DNA of 64,000 nucleotides from NCBI GenBank assembly GCA_947174805.1, contig CAMWKH010000008.1:32501-96500 (forward strand), given 5' to 3'. Position 1 is the stretch's first letter. Each line of letters starts with the position of its first letter. The notes below the pieces were generated by a model, which worked only from the letters and a program-made list of their open reading frames with translations, was not told where the DNA came from and made no database searches. The DNA comes from an uncultured Roseburia sp. Its GTDB lineage: Bacteria > Bacillota > Clostridia > Lachnospirales > Lachnospiraceae. The position numbers and the translations under genes are program-made. Below, in pieces: positions 17,105-24,037 of the stretch.

Positions 17105-18973
17105 ATGACCATGGAGTATAACGTAAAAAAAGGTGACTTTTCACCAATCGGAGCAGTAAAGGGAAAGGGGTTTGTAAATTTTTGCATCGAGTGCAGAAGG
17201 GAGTCGGAGTGTGCTATTCTTTTTTATTCCCGGGAAAAATCCGGGAATAAAGTGCGGGTTTTGGTGCCGGAGGAATACAGCAGGGGGAATCTCCGGGCGG
17301 TAAAAGTATATGGGGCAGACATGGAAGCGTATGATTATACGTTTGAGATAGACGGAGCCGAGATTTTAGACCCATATGCCAGGCGTATTGTGGGAAGAGA
17401 GGCCTGGGCAGATGAGAAGAGAGTAGAATTTGTGGGCAGGGGCTTAAAGTGCAGGATGGAGAGCCAGGGGTTTTCCTGGCGCAGCGACAAGGAGGTCAAT
17501 ATAGCCAGGAGAGACATGGTGCTCTACAAACTCCATGTCCGGGGATTTACAAAGGGTCTGCCGGACCATGTGCCGGACAGAGGGACGTTTCGTGGGTTTA
17601 CCAGAAGAATTCCCTATTTAAAATCACTGGGAGTAACCACAGTGGAATTTATGCCGGTGTACGAATTTGAGGAATTGGAGAGATTGGAGTCACCGGAACT
17701 TCCGGAATACCTGGAATGGAAGGAAAAAAAGACGGACATTATCAAAAAGCCCAACAGGAAGCAGGAATATAAGATTAATTTTTGGGGATATGGGCCGGGG
17801 ATGTATTTTGCGCCAAAAGCTTCTTATGCCGCCACGGAAAATCCGGTGGCGGAGTTTAAGGACTGTGTGATGAAACTCCACAAAAATGATATGGAGTGTA
17901 TTTTGGAGATGGACTTTCCCCAGGGGACCAGCCATGGCTTAATTCTGAAAGCCCTGCATTACTGGGTGGAGGAGTATCATGTGGATGGATTTCATCTTCA
18001 GGGGGAAAATATACCCTTACAGTTGATTTTGGAGGACCCGTATCTGGGCAGGACGAAAATATTTTACAGAAATATTCCCAAACATTTTATTCCCCAGGAG
18101 GAGGCGGAGTATCCCAGATGTTTTGTGGATTCCGACGAATTCCTCTACCCTGCAAGAAAGCTGTTAAACGGCATAAACGGCAATATATGGGAACTGGCGG
18201 ACCAGATGAAAAAACAGGACGATAAGCTGGGATATGTAAATTATATCTGTGATAACAACGGATTTACCCTGGCGGACCTTTTTACCTATGACTTAAAGCA
18301 CAATGAGGCTAACGGGGAAAATAACCAGGACGGGATGGACTGGAATTACAGCAGCAACTGCGGGGTGGAAGGGGATACCACCAGCCGGAACGTGTTGAAA
18401 ATCCGGGACAGGAAAATGAAAAATGCCATTGCCATGCTGTTTTTATCCCAGGGTGTGCCTATGCTTATGGCGGGGGATGAGGACGGCAATTCCCAGGGAG
18501 GCAACAACAATGTATACTGCCAGGACAATGCAGTGGGATATAAGGACTGGAAACAGGGCAAGAACTCAAAAGAATTTTTAAGATTTGTAAAAAGTATGGC
18601 GGCATTCAGGAAAGAACATGCTGTACTGCGAAGGGAAAAGCCCATGCAGTTAAGCGATTACCGCTCCTACGGGTTTCCGGATCTATCTTATCATGAGGAA
18701 CAGCCCTGGATTTCCCCCTGGTTTCTAAACAGAAGGGCATTGGGAATTATGTACTGCGGGAAGTATGCGGAGGAAGATGAAAATATTTATATTGGATTTA
18801 ACTTTTCGGATTTCCGTAAAAAATTATCATTTCCAAAAGAAAAACGAAGGAGAAAATGGCATCTGCATATGGATACCAGCAGCAGACAGGCATTTTTATC
18901 CACACCTGTGGTGGTATCGGAGACTTTTTATATTTTAGAGCCTCAAAGTGTCTGTATTTTAATCGGAAAATAA
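17105..18973 (+). CDS. Isoamylase/GlgX-like GH13 protein with lost catalytic residues
   Basis: A 622-residue protein built like a debranching enzyme: a CBM48-like N-terminal domain (~10-100), a GH13 barrel from ~135 ('LYKLHVRGFTKG', 'GTFRGFTRRIPYLKSLGV') and a beta-rich C-terminus. The conserved stretch around residues 398-430 ('KHNEANGENNQDGMDWNY') marks GlgX/isoamylase ancestry. By eye all catalytic positions are changed: the nucleophile motif is 'VDGFHLQ' (293-299) instead of VDGFRFD, the acid/base strand reads 'KIFYRN' (318-323) with Arg at the usual Glu, and the HD pair is Asn384-Asn385. Region I ('ILEMDFPQ', 266-273) lacks the N-H pair, and the loop to region II is only ~20 residues. 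It is probably a non-catalytic glycan-binding relative. Confidence 0.75.
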   Translation: MTMEYNVKKGDFSPIGAVKGKGFVNFCIECRRESECAILFYSREKSGNKVRVLVPEEYSRGNLRAVKVYGADMEAYDYTFEIDGAEILDPYARRIVGREAWADEKRVEFVGRGLKCRMESQGFSWRSDKEVNIARRDMVLYKLHVRGFTKGLPDHVPDRGTFRGFTRRIPYLKSLGVTTVEFMPVYEFEELERLESPELPEYLEWKEKKTDIIKKPNRKQEYKINFWGYGPGMYFAPKASYAATENPVAEFKDCVMKLHKNDMECILEMDFPQGTSHGLILKALHYWVEEYHVDGFHLQGENIPLQLILEDPYLGRTKIFYRNIPKHFIPQEEAEYPRCFVDSDEFLYPARKLLNGINGNIWELADQMKKQDDKLGYVNYICDNNGFTLADLFTYDLKHNEANGENNQDGMDWNYSSNCGVEGDTTSRNVLKIRDRKMKNAIAMLFLSQGVPMLMAGDEDGNSQGGNNNVYCQDNAVGYKDWKQGKNSKEFLRFVKSMAAFRKEHAVLRREKPMQLSDYRSYGFPDLSYHEEQPWISPWFLNRRALGIMYCGKYAEEDENIYIGFNFSDFRKKLSFPKEKRRRKWHLHMDTSSRQAFLSTPVVVSETFYILEPQSVCILIGK

Positions 18974-18990
18974 AATGGGCAGGTAATAAC

Positions 18991-19524
18991 ATGAAGGCAT
19001 GGAAACATTTAAAGACAATTCTGCACCACAAGGCTCTGGTGAGAGAGGGATGTTTTAAAGTGGGGCTGTACCGCCAGGGACTGTTCCACGATATGTCCAA
19101 GTATTCCCCCACAGAGTTTTTTGTGGGGTGCAGGTATTTCCAGGGGGATAAAAGCCCCAACAATGCGGAGCGGGCAAAAAAAGGCTACTCCGCCGCCTGG
19201 CTGCACCATAAGGGCAGAAACAAGCATCATCTGGAATACTGGATTGACTATTCTGTGGATAAAGATATTATGACAGGCATGAAAATGCCGGTGAACTATG
19301 TGGTGGAGATGTTTATTGACCGCATGTCGGCCAGTAAAAATTATCAGAAAGACAAATATACGGACAGAAGCCCCCTGGAGTATTTTGAAAGAGGCAGAGG
19401 GCATTATATGATGCATCCGGAGACGGAGGCTCTTTTGGAAAAGCTTTTAGTGATGCTGGCAGAGCAGGGGGAGAAGGCGACATTTGAGTATATACGCCGA
19501 AAAGTTTTGAAAAATAAAAAATGA
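18991..19524 (+). CDS. DUF5662-like, histidine-rich protein
   Basis: A 177-residue soluble protein that I recognise from memory as DUF5662-like; function unknown. Histidine/aspartate motifs stand out: 'GLFHDMSKYSPTEF' near residue 31 and 'AAWLHHKGRNKHHLEYW' near 70, with a later 'MFIDRMSASKNY'. These resemble the metal-binding pattern of HD-type helical proteins, so a metal-dependent hydrolase is possible but unproven. ATG 18991 follows a weak AGGT site; the frame stays open further upstream into the preceding gene, but that part looks like read-through. It lies 17 bases after the GH13-like gene. Confidence 0.72.
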   Translation: MKAWKHLKTILHHKALVREGCFKVGLYRQGLFHDMSKYSPTEFFVGCRYFQGDKSPNNAERAKKGYSAAWLHHKGRNKHHLEYWIDYSVDKDIMTGMKMPVNYVVEMFIDRMSASKNYQKDKYTDRSPLEYFERGRGHYMMHPETEALLEKLLVMLAEQGEKATFEYIRRKVLKNKK

Positions 19525-19545
19525 TTTAAGAAAAGAGGAAAAGAA

Positions 19546-20553
19546 ATGCTTGGTGACAAGAAAATTTTATACAGCGGAATGCAGGCCACAGGGACCCTGA
19601 CTTTGGGGAATTACCTTGGGGCGTTAAAAAACTGGGTAAGGCTGAACGAGGAATACGAGTGTTTGTATGGGGTGATGGACCTCCACTCCCTTACGGTAAG
19701 GCAGGAGCCGGCGGAATTTCGGAAAAATGCCAGGTCTTTATATGCCCTCTATGTGGCGGCAGGCCTTGACCCGGAGAAAAACTGTATCTATTTTCAGTCC
19801 CATGTGTCCGGACATGCGGAACTCAGCTGGATTTTAGGGTGTTTTACCTATATGGGGGAATTAAACCGCATGACCCAGTTTAAAGACAAGGCGGCAAAAC
19901 ATGCGGACAATATCAACGCAGGGCTCTATACCTATCCTGTGCTCATGGCGTCGGATATTCTTTTATACCAGTCCGATGTGGTGCCTGTGGGTGTGGACCA
20001 GAAACAGCATCTGGAAATCACCAGGGACATTGCCCAGAGATTTAACGCCATCTACGGGGATGTATTTACCGTTCCCGAGGCTTATATCCCAAAAACCGGG
20101 GCAAAAATCATGAGCCTTCAGGAGCCGGAAAAGAAAATGTCAAAATCAGACGAAAATGCCAATGCAACTATCTATCTCTTAGATGAAAAAGATGCCATTA
20201 TCCGGAAATTTAAACGGGCCGTGACAGATTCCGGCAGCGAAGTTCGCTATGCCCCGGAGGAAAAGCCCGGTGTCAGCAATCTTATGGAAATTTATGGATG
20301 TGTCACTGGAAAAAGCCATGAGGAGATAGAGAAAGATTTTGCCGGAAAAGGGTACGGGGAATTTAAAATGGCAGCGGGTGAAGCGGTGGCAGCAAATCTC
20401 GCTCCCCTGCAGGCAAAGTACAAAGAGCTTATGGCGGACAAAGCATATATTGATTCCATGATTAAAAGTAACGATGAGAAGGCCCAGTATTATGCCAATA
20501 AAACCTTGCGGAAAGTGCAAAAAAAGGTGGGGCTTACAGAGAGAATCCGATAA
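19546..20553 (+). CDS. trpS: Tryptophan--tRNA ligase
   Basis: A 335-residue class I synthetase that charges tRNA-Trp. The HIGH-type motif appears as 'GTLTLGNYLGAL' and the KMSKS loop is 'KKMSKSDENAN' near residue 202. Other family landmarks are 'GVMDLHSLTV', 'SDILLYQSDVVPVGVDQ' and 'HLEITRDIAQRFN'. The ribosome site GAGGAAAAGAA precedes ATG 19546. The gap to the upstream gene is only 21 bases, leaving no room for a T-box leader. Length is normal for the family. Confidence 0.96.
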   Translation: MLGDKKILYSGMQATGTLTLGNYLGALKNWVRLNEEYECLYGVMDLHSLTVRQEPAEFRKNARSLYALYVAAGLDPEKNCIYFQSHVSGHAELSWILGCFTYMGELNRMTQFKDKAAKHADNINAGLYTYPVLMASDILLYQSDVVPVGVDQKQHLEITRDIAQRFNAIYGDVFTVPEAYIPKTGAKIMSLQEPEKKMSKSDENANATIYLLDEKDAIIRKFKRAVTDSGSEVRYAPEEKPGVSNLMEIYGCVTGKSHEEIEKDFAGKGYGEFKMAAGEAVAANLAPLQAKYKELMADKAYIDSMIKSNDEKAQYYANKTLRKVQKKVGLTERIR

Positions 20554-20561
20554 AACCCAAA

Positions 20562-20627
20562 ATAGGATATGCCAAGATTTCATAGGAAAAGCACCAACAA
20601 CATGACCGAAACATAGGATATATCAAG
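20562..20627. repeat. Imperfect direct repeat between trpS and the sigma factor gene
   Basis: ATAGGATATGCCAAG (20562-20576) and ATAGGATATATCAAG (20613-20627) match at 13 of 15 bases, 51 bases apart start to start. They lie just upstream of the sigma factor gene and may be regulator sites, or chance in AT-rich DNA. Confidence 0.3.
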
Positions 20628-20648
20628 TAAGTTTTTTAAGGTGCTGAC

Positions 20649-21275
20649 TTGAAAACTTTTTTATCTCCTCTTACTGCAAAAGAGGAACAGGCGTATTTTA
20701 AGCGTTGGAAGGAGGGAGACTTAGAGGCAAAGCATGCATTAATCGAGCACAACATGCGGCTGGTGGCCCACATCTGCAGGAAGTACCAGAATATGGAGGA
20801 AGATATGGAAGATTTAATTTCCATAGGAACCATAGGGCTTATCAAGGGTGTGTCCACATTTCAGGAGGGTTACGGCAGCAAACTGGCCACATATGCGGCG
20901 AGATGCATAGAGAATGAACTGCTTATGTATTTCCGTTCCAAAAAGAAAGTATCCAGGGAGATTTCTCTCTACGAGCCTATCGGCACAGACAAGGAGGGAA
21001 ATCAGATTCAGCTTATGGATGTGGTGGAATCCCAGGATAAGGATATTGTGGAACAGCTGGAGTTGAAACGGAAAATTAAAAAACTTTATGAATTAATGCC
21101 GCAGGTGTTAAACGAACGGGAAAAGAAAATCCTTTCTATGCGCTATGGACTGGAGGGGAAAAAGCCGGTCACCCAGAGGGAGATTGCAGGGCAGATGAAA
21201 ATCTCCCGATCCTATGTCTCCAGGATAGAAAAAAGTGCACTGGAAAAATTAAAACTAAGTTTTATGGAAGGGTAA
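20649..21275 (+). CDS. sigK: Sporulation sigma factor, SigK-like, no pro-sequence
   Basis: A 208-residue sigma-70 family factor. Region 2 reads 'EHNMRLVAHICRKY', 'EDLISIGTIGLIKGV' and 'LATYAARCIENELLMYFRS'; region 4 ends in 'TQREIAGQMKISRSYVSRIE'. The match to SigK, the late mother-cell factor, is good in region 2. The start is TTG 20649, fixed by an in-frame TAA at 20637 and by AAGGTG at 20638-20643; no other start is usable before residue 35. The protein therefore begins about where mature Bacillus SigK begins and lacks the hydrophobic pro-peptide. The gene is uninterrupted, with no skin-type element. SigE/SigG-type alternatives fit less well. Confidence 0.8.
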   Translation: MKTFLSPLTAKEEQAYFKRWKEGDLEAKHALIEHNMRLVAHICRKYQNMEEDMEDLISIGTIGLIKGVSTFQEGYGSKLATYAARCIENELLMYFRSKKKVSREISLYEPIGTDKEGNQIQLMDVVESQDKDIVEQLELKRKIKKLYELMPQVLNEREKKILSMRYGLEGKKPVTQREIAGQMKISRSYVSRIEKSALEKLKLSFMEG

Positions 21276-21291
21276 AAGGATAAAAAAAGAA

Positions 21292-21320
21292 TTGGAAAAA
21301 GATGGGAAATGTGCTATACT
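21292..21320 (+). promoter_or_regulatory. Promoter of comM embedded in the sigK terminator
   Basis: TTGGAA (21292-21297), a 17-base spacer and TATACT (21315-21320) with TGC just before it (extended -10). The -10 element lies in the loop of the upstream terminator hairpin. Confidence 0.65.
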
Positions 21321-21336
21321 AATCCCATCTTTTTTT
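21296..21336 (+). terminator. Rho-independent terminator of the sigma factor gene
   Basis: AAAAAGATGGGA (21296-21307) pairs with TCCCATCTTTTT (21323-21334) around a 15-base loop, with the T-run to 21336. It begins 20 bases after the sigma factor stop. Confidence 0.85.
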
Positions 21337-21398
21337 GTATTTATGTAAGTCTCCCGGCAGTTCGCCGGCATAATCCCTTTTTACAGAAAGGAATATAC

Positions 21399-22922
21399 AT
21401 GTACAGTATTGTGAAGACAGCCAGTATCCAGGGGATGGAAAGTGTGTTTGTGGGTGTTGAGGCTGATGTAAGCGAAGGCCTTCCGGTTTTTGAGATGGTT
21501 GGTTTTTTGTCCTCCGAGGTAAAGGAGGCAAAAGAGCGGGTGAGGACTGCCCTAAAGAATTCCGGATACAAACTTCCGGTGAAGAGAATCACCATAAATT
21601 TATCCCCGGCCAATGTGAGAAAATCCGGTTCCGGTTTCGATCTGCCCATTGCCCTGGCAGTTTTGGCCGCATTGGGGGAGATTTCCCAGGAGAGCCTTTC
21701 CGGGACCCTGATTTTAGGGGAAATCGGGCTGAGAGGGAATGTGACCCCCATCCGGGGCGTGCTGCCCATTGTGGCAAAGGCGGTGGAGGAAGGGGTAAAG
21801 AGATGTATCCTTCCCCTGGAAAACATAGAGGAGGCAAAATTAATCCCGGGAATCAACATATGGGGTGTCCTTCACATTAAGGAGGCGGTGGCTTACCTTA
21901 AGGGAAAGGAATATCAAGAACCTCAGCCCACAGCTAAGGAACGGGAAAATTCCGGGATTTGCAAAGTGGATTTTTCAGAGATAAACGGACAGAAAAGTAC
22001 AAAGCGTGCCTGTGAGGTGGCGGTGGCAGGGATGCACAATATGCTTATGATAGGGCCTCCCGGCAGCGGAAAAACCATGCTTGCAAAAAGGATTCCGGGG
22101 ATTTTACCTCCTTTGACAAAGGAGGAACAGTTAGAGTTATCCAAAGTCTACAGTGTCTGCGGGCTTTTGCCGAAATCGGGCGGACTCATGGTTAGACGTC
22201 CCTTCAGAAGCCCCCACCACACCGTGAGCCCGGCAGGGCTCACCGGGGGAGGGGGGATTCCAAAACCAGGGGAGATAAGCCTTGCCCACAGGGGAGTGCT
22301 GTTTTTGGACGAACTGCCGGAATTTAAAAAAGATACCCTGGAAATTTTGCGTCAGCCTATGGAGGAAAGGCAGGTACGCCTGGTGCGCCAAGGGGGAAAT
22401 TACTGTTACCCTGCGGATTTTATGCTGGTAGCTGCTATGAATCCTTGTAAATGCGGATATTATCCCGACAGGAACCGCTGCGGCTGCACCAGGGAATCCA
22501 TCAGGCGGTATCTGGACAGAATCAGTATGCCGCTTTTGGACAGGATAGATATCTGTGTGGAAACCTTTCAGATTCCCTACGAAGATTTGGTGTCGTGCGG
22601 GGAAAATGAATCCTCAGAGAAAATCAGGGAACGGGTGATGGCTGCGTTGGAGAGGCAGAAAAAAAGATTCCAGGGGACGGAAATTTTGTATAACAGCCGG
22701 ATTCCTGCCGGGGATATGGAAAAGTACTGCGGATTAAAAGAAGAACAGAAGAAATTTATGAAAAAAGTGTATAGTTCCCTGAATTTAACTGCCAGAGGTT
22801 ACCATAAAATATTAAAAACCGCAAGAACGATTGCAGATTTGGAGGGAAGAGGGGATATTCTTCAGAGACATTTAAACGAAGCAGTTTGTTATCGGGCATT
22901 GGATAAAAAATATTGGGAGTAA
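21399..22922 (+). CDS. comM: YifB/ComM family Mg-chelatase-like AAA+ ATPase
   Basis: A 507-residue AAA+ protein. ComM in transforming bacteria is a hexameric helicase that promotes branch migration during DNA integration. The N-terminal Lon-S5-like domain (~1-165) starts 'MYSIVKTASIQGMESVFVGV'. The AAA part has Walker A 'IGPPGSGKTMLAKRIP', Walker B 'VLFLDELPEF' and the sensor stretch 'AAMNPCKCGYYP'. The start was set at ATG 21399 behind AGAAAGGAA; a longer open frame reaches back through the terminator but has no family-like sequence. dprA follows at once, which fits a role in handling incoming single-stranded DNA. Confidence 0.93.
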   Translation: MYSIVKTASIQGMESVFVGVEADVSEGLPVFEMVGFLSSEVKEAKERVRTALKNSGYKLPVKRITINLSPANVRKSGSGFDLPIALAVLAALGEISQESLSGTLILGEIGLRGNVTPIRGVLPIVAKAVEEGVKRCILPLENIEEAKLIPGINIWGVLHIKEAVAYLKGKEYQEPQPTAKERENSGICKVDFSEINGQKSTKRACEVAVAGMHNMLMIGPPGSGKTMLAKRIPGILPPLTKEEQLELSKVYSVCGLLPKSGGLMVRRPFRSPHHTVSPAGLTGGGGIPKPGEISLAHRGVLFLDELPEFKKDTLEILRQPMEERQVRLVRQGGNYCYPADFMLVAAMNPCKCGYYPDRNRCGCTRESIRRYLDRISMPLLDRIDICVETFQIPYEDLVSCGENESSEKIRERVMAALERQKKRFQGTEILYNSRIPAGDMEKYCGLKEEQKKFMKKVYSSLNLTARGYHKILKTARTIADLEGRGDILQRHLNEAVCYRALDKKYWE

Positions 22923-22924
22923 AT

Positions 22925-24010
22925 ATGGAAGAGGATTTAAAATACAGATACTGGTTAAAATCTGTTCCCGGAATCGGGAATAAAAAACAGAAAAAGTTAG
23001 TAGAATATTGTGGCAGTGCAAAAGAAGCATACCGTCTTACAGAAAAGCAGCTCCTCTCAGTTTTCGGTATAGGAAAAAAAGATGCGGCCCAGATTATGGA
23101 GAGCAAAAAAACCTGGCAGCTGGATGGGGAAACAGAGGGTTTGGAACAAAAGGGAATCTGTATGGTTTCCATTGAGGAAGAAAGATTTCCGGAAAAACTG
23201 AAAAGAATTTCCGACGGGCCTTACGCCATTTTTTATAAGGGAAAACTGCCGGCGGCCGAAAAAACCGCCGCCATTGTGGGGGCGAGAAACTGTACATCCT
23301 ACGGCAGGTCCATGGCACTTGAACTGGGACAGTGTCTTGCAGGGCAGGGTATTCAGGTGGTCAGCGGCATGGCCGCAGGGATAGATTCTTTCGGTCACTG
23401 GGGGGCCATAAAGGGAGGGGGCAGGACATTTGCAGTGCTTGGCTGCGGGGTGGATGTGTGCTATCCCAGGGGAGCCCTGGAGCTCTATGACAGGATTTTA
23501 AATCAGGGGGGGATTATATCGGAGTATCTTCCCGGCACAAAGCCCGCCCCCGGGCTGTTTCCTATGAGAAACCGGTTAATCAGCGGACTTTCCGACCTTG
23601 TCATCGTGGTGGAGGCGAAAGATAAAAGCGGCTCTTTGATTACGGCGGATTTTGCCCTGGAGCAGGGAAAAGATATTTACGCTGTCCCGGGAAGGCTCGA
23701 CGATACTTTGAGCAGAGGGTGCAACCGGTTAATTTCTGAAGGGGCAGGAATTATTTTATCACCGGAAGAATTCCTTTTAGACCTTGGTTTTTCAAGGGTT
23801 TTAGGGAAACAGAGAAGCAAAAATGAAAAAATGGTACTTGAAAAAGGGGAATTGTTGGTGTATAGTTGCTTTGGTTTACATGGAAAAACTTTGGAAGAGC
23901 TGGTTTTGCATACCGGGCTTCCCACAGGGGAGGTTGCAGACCTGTTGGTAAAGCTTATGATGAAAGGTATGGTTGAGGAAGAGTTTAAAAACCGTTACAG
24001 AAAAGTGTAG
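22925..24010 (+). CDS. dprA: DNA processing protein DprA
   Basis: A 361-residue protein that loads RecA on incoming single-stranded DNA. Helix-hairpin-helix-like N-terminus ('VPGIGNKKQKKLVEYCG', 'VFGIGKKDAAQIM'), then the Rossmann-like core: 'VSGMAAGIDSFGHWGA', 'PGLFPMRNRLISGLSD' and 'GRLDDTLSRGCNRLI'. A C-terminal winged helix of ~60 residues follows. ATG 22925 is preceded by GGGAG at good distance; TTG 22913, overlapping the comM stop, is less likely. The gene lies between comM and topA, as smf precedes topA in Bacillus subtilis. Confidence 0.93.
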   Translation: MEEDLKYRYWLKSVPGIGNKKQKKLVEYCGSAKEAYRLTEKQLLSVFGIGKKDAAQIMESKKTWQLDGETEGLEQKGICMVSIEEERFPEKLKRISDGPYAIFYKGKLPAAEKTAAIVGARNCTSYGRSMALELGQCLAGQGIQVVSGMAAGIDSFGHWGAIKGGGRTFAVLGCGVDVCYPRGALELYDRILNQGGIISEYLPGTKPAPGLFPMRNRLISGLSDLVIVVEAKDKSGSLITADFALEQGKDIYAVPGRLDDTLSRGCNRLISEGAGIILSPEEFLLDLGFSRVLGKQRSKNEKMVLEKGELLVYSCFGLHGKTLEELVLHTGLPTGEVADLLVKLMMKGMVEEEFKNRYRKV

Positions 24011-24037
24011 AAATGAGATAAAGGAGTGTATGATACA

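Noticed and set aside
20554..20648. A frameshifted SigK pro-sequence or skin-element boundary upstream of the sigma factor
   Set aside because: None of the three frames encodes a hydrophobic pro-peptide, and there is no recombinase gene or interrupted coding part.
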